Source of the DNA: Alitabrizicola rongguiensis | Lineage (GTDB): Bacteria > Pseudomonadota > Alphaproteobacteria > Rhodobacterales > Rhodobacteraceae | Reading direction: 5' to 3' | Assembly (NCBI RefSeq): GCF_021491355.1 | Contig: NZ_JAKENF010000001.1 | Location: 992,001-1,056,000 of the forward strand | DNA: 64,000 nucleotides | In this document: piece by piece, positions 37,029 through 44,401 of the stretch | How the letters are laid out: each line of letters opens with the position of its first letter | How positions within the stretch are numbered: position 1 is the first letter of the stretch | Notes under the pieces: model-generated | What the model was told of the DNA's origin: nothing | Database searches by the model: none | What the model saw: only the letters and a program-made list of their open reading frames with translations | Made by a program: the position numbers and the translations under genes

Positions 37029-38594
37029 CTACTCGGCGGCCACGGCCTTTCGTTCTGCTGCCATGAAGTCGTCGATGGCTGCGATCTCGTCTTTCGACAG
37101 GCGCAGCCCCAGCTTCGACCGCCGCCAGACAACGTCTTCGGCGGAAACGGCATATTCTCGTGTGATGAGCCAGCGCAGCTCGGCCTCGGTCAGCGTCGCT
37201 CCGAAGCTGCGACCCAGGTCGGCGACCGTCCGGGCATCCCCCAGGATTGCACGCGTTTCGGTGCCGTAGGCACGGACAAGCCGCTCGGCCCAGAGCGTAT
37301 CAAGAAACGGGTAGTCGCGTTTCAGCCCTTCGATCAGGTCTGCGACGCCATCCACCGGAAAATCGCCCCCCGGCAAGGGAACGCGGGCGGTCCAGCCTTT
37401 TGCAGTCACACCCAGAACCGGGGCCAGCTTGTCCAGCGCATGTTCTGCAAGCCGGCGGTAGGTGGTGATCTTGCCGCCGAAAACGTTCAGCATCGGCGCC
37501 CCGGCGGTATCCAGGCTCAGCACATAGTCGCGTGTCGCAGCCGTGGCCGATTTCGCCCCGTCGTTATAAAGCGGTCGCACACCCGAATAGGTCCAGACCA
37601 CATCGGCTGGCGTAACCGGCTTTGCGAAATACTGGCTGGCAAAGGCGCAAAGATAGTCCCGCTCTTCGTCCGTGCACTGCGCTTCCGAAGGAGATCCCCG
37701 ATGATCCTTGTCGGTCGTGCCGATCAGGGTGAAATCCTGTTCGTAGGGAATGGCAAAAATGATCCGGCCGTCGCTGCCCTGGAAGAAATAGCAGCGGTCA
37801 TGGTCGAACAGGCGGCGCGTGACGATATGGCTGCCTCGCACCAGGCGCACACCCTCGCTGGAATTGATGCGGGCTACGTTGCGGATCACATCCTCGACCC
37901 AGGGACCGCCGGCGTTGATCAGTGCACGGGCGTAGTGCGTGCTGCGACCCGACGCGCCTTCAGTCTCGACCCGCCAGAGATTGCCTTCGCGCTGTGCCGA
38001 GACCACACGGGTCCGCGTCTGGATGCGTGCACCGCGGGCTTGCGCATCCCGCGCATTGAGCACCACCAGTCGGGCATCCTGGACCCAGCAGTCGGAGTAT
38101 TCATAGGCCTTTGCAAAGCCGGCCTTCAGCGGTCGACCAACCGGATCCTTGGCCAGATCGATCGCCCGCGTGGGCGGCAGGATCTTGCGACCGCCGAGGT
38201 GGTCATACAGGAAGAGCCCCAACCGGATAAGCCAGGCTGGCCGCCGCCCCTTCATCCAGGGCATGACCGTGCCAAGCAGCCGTGACGTCGGCGTATCCGA
38301 GTCAAAGCGCATGTCTTGATGCAATGGCAGCACGAAGCGCATCGGCCAGGAGATGTGCGGCATCGCGACAAGTAGAGTCTCGCGCTCTTCCAGCGCCTCC
38401 CGGACCAGCCGGAACTCGAAATACTCAAGATAGCGCAGCCCGCCATGGAACAGCTTGGTCGAAGCGGATGAGGTACCCTGAGCCAGATCGGCCTGCTCGG
38501 CCAAGATCACCGACAAGCCGCGGCCGACGGCGTCGCGGGCAATGCCGCAGCCGTTGATGCCGCCACCTATGATGAAAAGATCCGCCTCGCCCAC
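37029..38594 (-). CDS. glpD: Glycerol-3-phosphate dehydrogenase, FAD-dependent (GlpD)
   Basis: 521 residues from the GTG at 38594; this fits the usual length of about 500, while the frame is open to 38699 with a basic, non-conserved stretch. The FAD-binding motif LFIIGGGINGCGIARDA lies at the N-terminus and is followed by GTSSASTKLFHGGLRYLEYF, the diagnostic GlpD block. Further family features are SSEGVRLVRGSHIV and GGKITTYRRLAEHALD. It oxidises glycerol-3-phosphate to dihydroxyacetone phosphate and passes electrons to ubiquinone at the inner membrane. First gene of the operon; divergent from glpR across 284 bases with likely operators. Confidence 0.92.
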   Translation of the reverse strand: MGEADLFIIGGGINGCGIARDAVGRGLSVILAEQADLAQGTSSASTKLFHGGLRYLEYFEFRLVREALEERETLLVAMPHISWPMRFVLPLHQDMRFDSDTPTSRLLGTVMPWMKGRRPAWLIRLGLFLYDHLGGRKILPPTRAIDLAKDPVGRPLKAGFAKAYEYSDCWVQDARLVVLNARDAQARGARIQTRTRVVSAQREGNLWRVETEGASGRSTHYARALINAGGPWVEDVIRNVARINSSEGVRLVRGSHIVTRRLFDHDRCYFFQGSDGRIIFAIPYEQDFTLIGTTDKDHRGSPSEAQCTDEERDYLCAFASQYFAKPVTPADVVWTYSGVRPLYNDGAKSATAATRDYVLSLDTAGAPMLNVFGGKITTYRRLAEHALDKLAPVLGVTAKGWTARVPLPGGDFPVDGVADLIEGLKRDYPFLDTLWAERLVRAYGTETRAILGDARTVADLGRSFGATLTEAELRWLITREYAVSAEDVVWRRSKLGLRLSKDEIAAIDDFMAAERKAVAAE

Positions 38595-38878
38595 GCGCCG
38601 GTCCGCCCCGTTTCCTCTTCCCGCGACAGATGTCTCGCAGATAGGGAAACGAAGCAACAGGAATTTTCGTTTGCGCGCGATTTTCCTTAAAACGAACATT
38701 CTGCGGTGCAGAACGCAGATATTGCGGTGCAGCTAGGAATTCCGTGCGCGAATATGATCGAAACGTGGACAGAGTTCGGACCACATGCCAATAACAAGGT
38801 GATAGGCGCTGATTGCCATTCGCATGTGGCGCAAATTCGCGCGTCCCTGAGCGGCAAACGCATAATAAGGAACGACTC
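38595..38878. promoter_or_regulatory. glpD-glpR divergent control region with AAACGAA heptamers and a 21-bp phased repeat
   Basis: Two regular elements are seen. First, AAACGAA occurs at 38647-38653 and 38690-38696, with its complement TTCGTTT at 38666-38672; the last two face each other as an inverted pair. Second, TGCGGTGCAG is repeated exactly at 38702-38711 and 38723-38732, start to start 21 bases, two helical turns. DeoR-family repressors such as GlpR commonly use half-sites of this kind, so these are candidate operators for the leftward operon and for glpR itself. A GTG start with AAGGA upstream begins glpR at 38879. Confidence 0.55.
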
Positions 38879-39646
38879 GTGGCCCTGAGCTTTCGCCAGT
38901 CCGAGATCCTTGACCTCGCGCGTGTCGAGGGGCGCGTTGTCGTCGAGGATCTCGCGCGGCGCTTTGACGTTACGCTTCAGACCATACGGCGCGACCTGAC
39001 CGAACTGTCTGATGCAGGCCTTCTAGACCGCGTGCATGGCGGAGCGATTCTGCGCACCGGGGTTTCGAACATCGGCTACGAGGAACGACGCCGCACGAAC
39101 GAGGCGGGCAAGATGGCACTGGCGCGTGCCTGTGCCGCGGCGATCCCGCACAACTCGTCCCTTATCCTGAACCTTGGCACCACGACGGAAGCAGTTGCGC
39201 GCGAACTCATGTCGCACCGCAACATCACCGTCATCACCAACAACATGAATGTGGCGAACACGCTGGTTGCCAACCCCTCGTGCGAGGTGATCGTGGCCGG
39301 CGGCGCCCTGCGCCGCAGCGATGGTGGTCTTGTCGGCGAGTTGACCACGCAGTTTTTCGAGCAGTTCAAGGTCGACTATGCGGTGATCGGTGTTTCGGCC
39401 ATCGATCCTGACGGCGACTTGCTCGACTTCGACCTGGCCGAAGTGCGCGTGTCGAAAGCGATCCTGCGGCAGGCGCGGCGGCGCTTTCTTGTCGCCGACT
39501 ACACCAAATTCTCGCGAACCGCTCCCGTGCGGCTTGCCTCGCTTGCCGAGTTGGACGCGTTCTTCACCGACCGGCCTCTGGCGGGCGACTTGCTGGCGCG
39601 TTGCGCGGAATGGGGCACCAATGTGCTTCTTCCGCCCGACACCTGA
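38879..39646 (+). CDS. glpR: DeoR-family repressor of glycerol genes (GlpR)
   Basis: 255 residues from the GTG at 38879, preceded by AAGGA. The N-terminal DeoR helix-turn-helix is ILDLARVEGRVVVEDLARRF with TLQTIRRDLTELSDAGLLDR, and the sugar-phosphate-binding sensor domain has NLGTTTEAVAREL and GGALRRSDGGLVGELT. GlpR proteins sense glycerol-3-phosphate and release DNA on binding it. It is divergent from the glpD operon, as in many bacteria. The ligand is assigned from gene context, since sensor domains of this family bind various sugar phosphates. Confidence 0.9.
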   Translation: MALSFRQSEILDLARVEGRVVVEDLARRFDVTLQTIRRDLTELSDAGLLDRVHGGAILRTGVSNIGYEERRRTNEAGKMALARACAAAIPHNSSLILNLGTTTEAVARELMSHRNITVITNNMNVANTLVANPSCEVIVAGGALRRSDGGLVGELTTQFFEQFKVDYAVIGVSAIDPDGDLLDFDLAEVRVSKAILRQARRRFLVADYTKFSRTAPVRLASLAELDAFFTDRPLAGDLLARCAEWGTNVLLPPDT

Positions 39647-39694
39647 CCCCGAAAGGCCTGATGCCAGAGGACAGCAACCGGAGAAGACCTCCGG

Positions 39695-40411
39695 TCAAAG
39701 GGCATGGGCCCTGAGCCGCGCGTAATGTGGCAGGGCAAGGTCGACCAGCCTTGCATAGGTCATCGGCAGTTCGGGCAGCGGACCTTCGGCGCTTTCGAAC
39801 CCGGTCGAGCGGTGGACGGCATTGTACCAATGCGGCGCCCAGGCGCCGTCATAGGGCTTCGGGCCAGCCGGCCAGTGCAGCATCTTCTCGGTGAAGGGAA
39901 TGCCAAGTGCGCTGCAAAGACTTTCCAGCATCACCTGCGGGTTATCGCGGATGTCAGCGCTGTCGATCACAACGGGCGCGCGGCCCAGCCATGCAGCGAC
40001 CTGATCGAAAAGTTCGGCCTGCTGGACAAAACCCAGATCGGCAAGCGTCGGCTCTTCGCGCTTCTGCTGATAGCTGGCGACAACGCGGGCCGGGTGGCGG
40101 ATCAGAAAGACGTTCGCCACCGATCTCATCCAGCCCCGGTCGAAGTCTGGGATCATATGGTGGGTCATGTGTTTCTGATAAAACAGGCTCTGCCCTTGCG
40201 GATTTGGCCCCGCGCAGGCGGCGCCAACCCGAGCCGGATCCAGCTCTCCGGCAGCGATTACTTCGGTGCCCATCGGATGCGTCAGGCCGGTTGCCCTTAG
40301 ATAGGCAGCGTAGAAGGGCTCGTCCCAAACGGCGCAATCGCCCCTGGCAGCGAAGGAATACATCATCGCGGTCGAAAGGTTCCGTGGCCCGGACCACATG
40401 GCGATCTTCAT
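39695..40411 (-). CDS. P-loop sulfotransferase-like protein, partner of a class IV aminotransferase
   Basis: 238 residues; the ATG at 40411 follows GGAG by 6 bases (an adjacent TTG at 40414 is also possible). The start MKIAMWSGPRNLSTAMMYSF carries the sulfotransferase-type PAPS-binding loop (SGPRNLST), and VFLIRHPARVVASYQQK resembles the 3'-phosphate-binding RxxP segment. The rest looks like a sulfotransferase-like fold, but the true donor and acceptor are not known. It follows an aminotransferase gene by 54 bases on the same strand, so the two form an operon. I recall plant proteins annotated as branched-chain aminotransferase-like in which similar domains are fused. Confidence 0.75.
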   Translation of the reverse strand: MKIAMWSGPRNLSTAMMYSFAARGDCAVWDEPFYAAYLRATGLTHPMGTEVIAAGELDPARVGAACAGPNPQGQSLFYQKHMTHHMIPDFDRGWMRSVANVFLIRHPARVVASYQQKREEPTLADLGFVQQAELFDQVAAWLGRAPVVIDSADIRDNPQVMLESLCSALGIPFTEKMLHWPAGPKPYDGAWAPHWYNAVHRSTGFESAEGPLPELPMTYARLVDLALPHYARLRAHAL

Positions 40412-40465
40412 CAAATTCTCCGCGTCTGGATTCCGTCAGGAAAGCAACTGGCAACCGTACAGCCG

Positions 40466-41368
40466 TCAGGCGCCGACGAGTTGCTTGTAAAGTCCACGCA
40501 GCCGCTCGGTCATCGGGCCCATCTGCCCGGTTCCGATCACTCGGCCATCGATCATCCCGACCGGGGTCTGCGCACCGAAGGTACCGGTCAGGAAGGCCTC
40601 GTCGGCCGAGTAGGTATCAACCAGCGAGAAGTTCCGCTCGTAGGCCGGGATGCCGTTAGCGCGGCAGAGCGCGATCACTTTGCCGCGGGTTATGCCGTTC
40701 ATGCAGTAGTCGCCTGTCGAGGTCCAAACCTCGCCCTTGCGGACGATGAAGAAGTTGCAGGCGTTGGTGGTGTTCACGAAGCCATGCACGTCGAGCATCA
40801 GGGCTTCGTCCGCGCCAGCCTTCTCGGCGGCGATGCAGGCCAAGATACAGTTGAGCTTGGAATGGCTGTTCAGCTTGGGGTCCTGCGTCATCGGCAGGCC
40901 GCGCATATGTGGAACGGTCGCGAGCCGGATCGGGCGCGGCAGTTTCGGGCGAGAATGCTCCATGATGATCGCGATCGTCGGCCCTCTCTGGCTGAGCTTC
41001 GGGTGCTGAAACGGTCGTGTCTTGACTCCACGCGTCACCATCAGACGGGCATGGGCATCGGTATTCATGCCATTGGCCTTTTGCGTATCGAGAAGGGCCT
41101 TTGCGACGCCGGCCCGGTCCATCCCGATGTCGAGATCGATGGCCTTCGCGGCCTCGAACAGCCGGTCGAGATGCTCGTCGAGAAAGGCCCATGTGCCGTT
41201 GTAGAGACGAATTCCTTCCCAGACCCCATCACCCAACATGAAGCCCGCATCGTAGACGCTGACCAAGGCTTCGGCCTTTGGAACGATCCGGCCGTTCACA
41301 TAGATCAGGATCGCCTCGTTGCGGGCATCCTCCTCGGCCTGATGAGTGCTGACGTGTTCCGTGGTCAT
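40466..41368 (-). CDS. PLP-dependent class IV aminotransferase (branched-chain / D-amino-acid type)
   Basis: 300 residues. Fold type IV features: VNGRIVPKAEALVSVYDAGF, GDGVWEGIRLYNG, the PLP lysine in LNSHSKLNCILAC, and ADEALMLDVHGFVNTTNACN. A 19-residue polar head, MTTEHVSTHQAEEDARNEA, precedes the domain. These enzymes transaminate branched-chain or D-amino acids with 2-oxoglutarate or pyruvate. It differs from housekeeping IlvE by the head and by the partner gene. Upstream gap to the AI-2E gene is 94 bases and it is the first gene of the two-gene operon. Substrate uncertain. Confidence 0.85.
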   Translation of the reverse strand: MTTEHVSTHQAEEDARNEAILIYVNGRIVPKAEALVSVYDAGFMLGDGVWEGIRLYNGTWAFLDEHLDRLFEAAKAIDLDIGMDRAGVAKALLDTQKANGMNTDAHARLMVTRGVKTRPFQHPKLSQRGPTIAIIMEHSRPKLPRPIRLATVPHMRGLPMTQDPKLNSHSKLNCILACIAAEKAGADEALMLDVHGFVNTTNACNFFIVRKGEVWTSTGDYCMNGITRGKVIALCRANGIPAYERNFSLVDTYSADEAFLTGTFGAQTPVGMIDGRVIGTGQMGPMTERLRGLYKQLVGA

Positions 41369-41462
41369 GACGCCTCCTCGCGTGGTGAAGCGAGGCTAGA
41401 ACGCTGGCGCGACAAGGTGAAGGGGCTACGCCACCCTCTGCAAGTCCTGTCAGCGCATGGCG

Positions 41463-42542
41463 TCAAGCAGGATCGTGGGGAGAGGAGACCTTCCCCTTCG
41501 CCTTTTCTTCGGCGAAGGATGACCAGATCGCAACGAACAGCGCGGCGATCATGGGGCCTATGACAAAGCCGTTCGGACCGATCAGCGCGATTCCCCCAAC
41601 CGTCGTGACCAGCACGACGAAGTCGGGAAGCCGTAGGTCACGGCCCACAAGCGCCGGGCGCAAAAGGTTGTCGACAAGACTGATAACCAGAGCCCCGAAG
41701 ACGAGCAGGGTCACCCCTTTTGCGGTCTGGCCGGCAATAAGCAGGTAGATCGCGAAGGGAACCCAGACAAGCGCCGCGCCAACCACCGGCAACAGGGCCA
41801 GAAGGCTCATCAGGGCCGCCCAGAGCAATGCAGCCTGAATCCCGAGAAGCCAGAAGATCACTCCGCCAAGCGCCCCCTGCAGTATCGCGATGATCACGTT
41901 GCCCTTGATGGTTGCCCTGACCGCCGAGGCAAGCTTGGCAAGAACCTTGTCCGTATGCCCCTGACTAAGGGGGCTTGCGCGGCGGAAGGTGGTGATCAGC
42001 GCCGGTCCATCGCGAAACAGGAAGAACAGCGTGTAAAGCATGATGCCGAGACTGATCGCGAGCTGGACCGTGCTTTGCCCGAGCCTGACGGCAAGATCGG
42101 CTGCCGACTGTGCCACCTGACCAATGAAGTCGGTGATCAACGTGTGAAATTCGTCAGGGCCAGTCAGCCCCACCCAGGCAAAGAGCCGGATCACAAAGTC
42201 TGGTAGATGAGTCCAGAGGTTCCGAATGGTCGAGGCGATGTCGATCTCGATCACGCCGGCGCGTGAATAGAGCCTTTGGCTTTCCTCGATCATCGAGTCC
42301 AGAACGATCGCACCGGGAACGATGACGATCACGACACAGGCCAGGAGGGACATTGCAGCCGCGAGGTTGCGGCGTTGCCCGGTTCGTCTGAGCAGCGAAA
42401 GATAAAGCGGTCGAAAAAGGATTGCGAGGATCAGCGCCCAGAGGATCGCACCGTAGAAGGGCAGCAGAATCCAGACAAGCGCCCCAGAGACAAGGGCCAG
42501 GGCAATGAAGAAGCAGCTCGTTTCGACTGTTGTCCGATTCAT
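41463..42542 (-). CDS. AI-2E/PerM-family permease
   Basis: 359 residues from the ATG at 42542 (MNRTTVETSCFFIALALVSG); the frame is open to 42758, but this part is basic, non-hydrophobic and overlaps the msrA promoter. About eight membrane helices fit the AI-2E transporter family (TqsA, PerM, YdiK), with a large periplasmic or cytosolic insertion near residues 100-160 and the FLFRDGPALI motif. Roles in the family vary, from AI-2 export to sodium-proton exchange, so none is assigned. Divergent from msrA; its end is 94 bases from the aminotransferase start. Confidence 0.85.
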   Translation of the reverse strand: MNRTTVETSCFFIALALVSGALVWILLPFYGAILWALILAILFRPLYLSLLRRTGQRRNLAAAMSLLACVVIVIVPGAIVLDSMIEESQRLYSRAGVIEIDIASTIRNLWTHLPDFVIRLFAWVGLTGPDEFHTLITDFIGQVAQSAADLAVRLGQSTVQLAISLGIMLYTLFFLFRDGPALITTFRRASPLSQGHTDKVLAKLASAVRATIKGNVIIAILQGALGGVIFWLLGIQAALLWAALMSLLALLPVVGAALVWVPFAIYLLIAGQTAKGVTLLVFGALVISLVDNLLRPALVGRDLRLPDFVVLVTTVGGIALIGPNGFVIGPMIAALFVAIWSSFAEEKAKGKVSSPHDPA

Positions 42543-42756
42543 GGGCCCGCCGCCGCCTGGCACCGAGGTTTCTGGGTGCCTGCCGAGCGCACTATCCGCC
42601 CAGTTGGTGCCGCATTCAATCCGCAGTCGTCGTTGGCAGGGCGAGCCTGACTTCCGCATCAACGCGGGATCCGATGGCGGGAGGCCACCGCTGTAACGCA
42701 GCCTTGACTTGAAACGACCTGCATGACGACCAGAACGAAGAAGCGGGAGGTACATC

Positions 42757-43296
42757 ATGCGGATATCGATGGGATTGGGCCTGCTTGGCCTGCTGGCCTC
42801 TGCGCCTGCGCTTGCGGAAACCCGAACGGCGGTCGTGGCCGGCGGATGCTTCTGGTGTGTGGAGGCGGATTTCGAATCCGTTCCGGGTGTGCGCGAGGTG
42901 ATCTCGGGTTATACCGGCGGCACGCTACCGGAACCAACCTACGAGGATGTCAGTGCCGGCGGGACAGGTCATTACGAGGCGGTTCAGATCGTCTACGACA
43001 GCGATCGCATCTCGTATGCCGAGCTGATGCAGCTTTTCTTCCGCTCGATCGACCCTACCGATGCCGATGGGCAGTTCTGCGACCGGGGCGACAGCTATCG
43101 CACGGCGATCTTCGTCGCGACACCGGAGGAACGCGCCACGGCAGAAGCGGCAAAGCGCGAGGCGCAGGCCGAACTGGGGCAGAAGGTCGTCACGCCGATC
43201 CGGAAGGCTTCAACCTTCTGGCCGGCGGAAGACTACCATCAGGACTACTACAAGGGGCGAAACATCATCCTGACTCGGGCCGGACCGAAGCGGTAG
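42757..43296 (+). CDS. msrA: Periplasmic peptide-methionine (S)-S-oxide reductase MsrA, truncated by an in-frame TAG
   Basis: 179 residues as read. The ATG at 42757 follows GGGAGG. A signal peptide ([10 protein letters not shown]) targets the periplasm, and the catalytic Cys31 is in [12 protein letters not shown]. Substrate-binding features [12 protein letters not shown] and [10 protein letters not shown] are intact. However, an in-frame TAG at 43294-43296 ends the frame at PKR, and the following codons 43297-43386 read on in the same frame as ASAYKFYRSACGRDARVQAL and then WGTDAAFVK, the usual C-terminus of periplasmic MsrA with the cysteine expected to resolve the disulfide. The gene is therefore a nonsense allele, a readthrough case or a sequencing error. 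MsrA repairs methionine-S-sulfoxide. Confidence 0.9.
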   Translation: MRISMGLGLLGLLASAPALAETRTAVVAGGCFWCVEADFESVPGVREVISGYTGGTLPEPTYEDVSAGGTGHYEAVQIVYDSDRISYAELMQLFFRSIDPTDADGQFCDRGDSYRTAIFVATPEERATAEAAKREAQAELGQKVVTPIRKASTFWPAEDYHQDYYKGRNIILTRAGPKR

Positions 43297-43386
43297 GCAA
43301 GCGCGTACAAGTTCTATCGCTCTGCCTGTGGCAGAGACGCCAGAGTGCAGGCCCTTTGGGGGACCGACGCCGCATTCGTCAAATGA
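43297..43386 (+). pseudogene. Detached C-terminal part of msrA after the in-frame amber codon
   Basis: Twenty-nine codons and a TGA stop, in the same frame as msrA, directly after TAG at 43294-43296. The coded residues keep the family's AYKFYR and CGRDARV blocks, so the reading frame was under selection until recently or still is. The codon before it could have been CAG (one C to T change), AAG or GAG. The cysteine at codon 191 of the intact protein is the probable resolving residue used by thioredoxin-like donors. No ribosome site would allow separate translation. Confidence 0.85.
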
Positions 43387-43395
43387 TGCGCCCTA

Positions 43396-44262
43396 TCAGG
43401 GATGGTCGGACAGGAAGGCATCCACTTCCGCCTGCGCGGGCATAGCCTGCGCCGCACCGGCCCGCGTAACCTGAATCGCGGCAGCCGCCGCGGCGCGACG
43501 CATCGCCGTGGGCCGATCCAGCCCGAGGTCCAGCGCGGCGGCGAGGGTTCCGATGAAGCAGTCGCCCGCACCGGTCGTATCAACCGGCGTCACCTTGAAG
43601 GCAGGCATGAACAGCGGATCGGACCCGGGCACATGCCATTCCGCGCCTTTCGAACCGAGCGTGACGATCATTTCTCGGTCCGGCAATTCACCGAAGGCTG
43701 TGCGAAGCTCGGCGGCCTCCCCGGCGTTCATCACCAGCAGCGAGACATGCGGCAGGATCGCCCGCACCGCCTCGACCTGGAACGGGGCGGCAGAGTAGAT
43801 CACGCGCAGGTCGCGACTGCGCGCAAAGCGCGCGGCCTCGACCTGAGCTGTCGTTTCGTTCTGAAGCAGCAGCGTGTCGCCGGCTTGCGCCGTCTGCAAC
43901 GCGGCGGCGACGTTCGCGGCATCTGCGGTGTGGTTTGCGCCAGCAAAGGTGACGATCACGTTCTCGGCGGCAGGATCAACATAGATAATCGCGTGGCCCG
44001 AAGCGACATCGGCGATGCGCACATGGGTAACATCGACCCCGTAGTCGGACAGAAGATCGCGCGCCCAGCGCCCCTCGGGCCCGACGGCTCCGACATGGCG
44101 GGTAGGCGCGCCGGCACGGGCGGAGGCGACCGACTGGTTGCCACCCTTGCCGCCAAGCCCGCTTGAATAGTCCAAGGCACCCAGCGTTTCGCCGGGGGCA
44201 GGCAGGCGCGGCACTTGATAGACATGGTCGATGTTGATCGACCCCAGATTCCACACCGCCAT
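43396..44262 (-). CDS. PfkB-family carbohydrate kinase (ribokinase-like)
   Basis: 288 residues from the ATG at 44262, preceded by GGGAGG. PfkB motifs: NLGSINIDHVYQVPRLPAPG, GLGGKGGNQSVASARAGA and the catalytic DTTGAGDCFIGTLAAALDLG. The GGKGGNQ block is typical for ribokinase RbsK, but no ribose transporter is near, so the sugar could be ribose or a related pentose or nucleoside. Its end converges on the msrA locus, 9 bases after the full-length msrA stop. It is divergent from mutS, with a 139-base gap. Confidence 0.87.
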   Translation of the reverse strand: MAVWNLGSINIDHVYQVPRLPAPGETLGALDYSSGLGGKGGNQSVASARAGAPTRHVGAVGPEGRWARDLLSDYGVDVTHVRIADVASGHAIIYVDPAAENVIVTFAGANHTADAANVAAALQTAQAGDTLLLQNETTAQVEAARFARSRDLRVIYSAAPFQVEAVRAILPHVSLLVMNAGEAAELRTAFGELPDREMIVTLGSKGAEWHVPGSDPLFMPAFKVTPVDTTGAGDCFIGTLAAALDLGLDRPTAMRRAAAAAAIQVTRAGAAQAMPAQAEVDAFLSDHP

Positions 44263-44401
44263 CGCGTTTGCCTCCCTAGCTTCCCGTGTCCGGGATTTAC
44301 CCGGCCTGCCGCTCTGGGGCAAAGCCTGAATTGCCGCTTTCAGCCGCCCGAAGGGTTCGCTAGGGTCGGCCCCGGTCACGAGAAAGCCCGGGGGAAGATC
44401 G

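Noticed and set aside
36783-38285. Long + strand open frame opposite glpS/glpD (about 500 codons)
   Set aside because: Overlaps two well-defined genes across their junction; no domain and no start signal.
43261-43386. Frameshift as the explanation for the short MsrA
   Set aside because: The residues after the TAG continue in the same frame without any base gain or loss, so it is a single nonsense codon.
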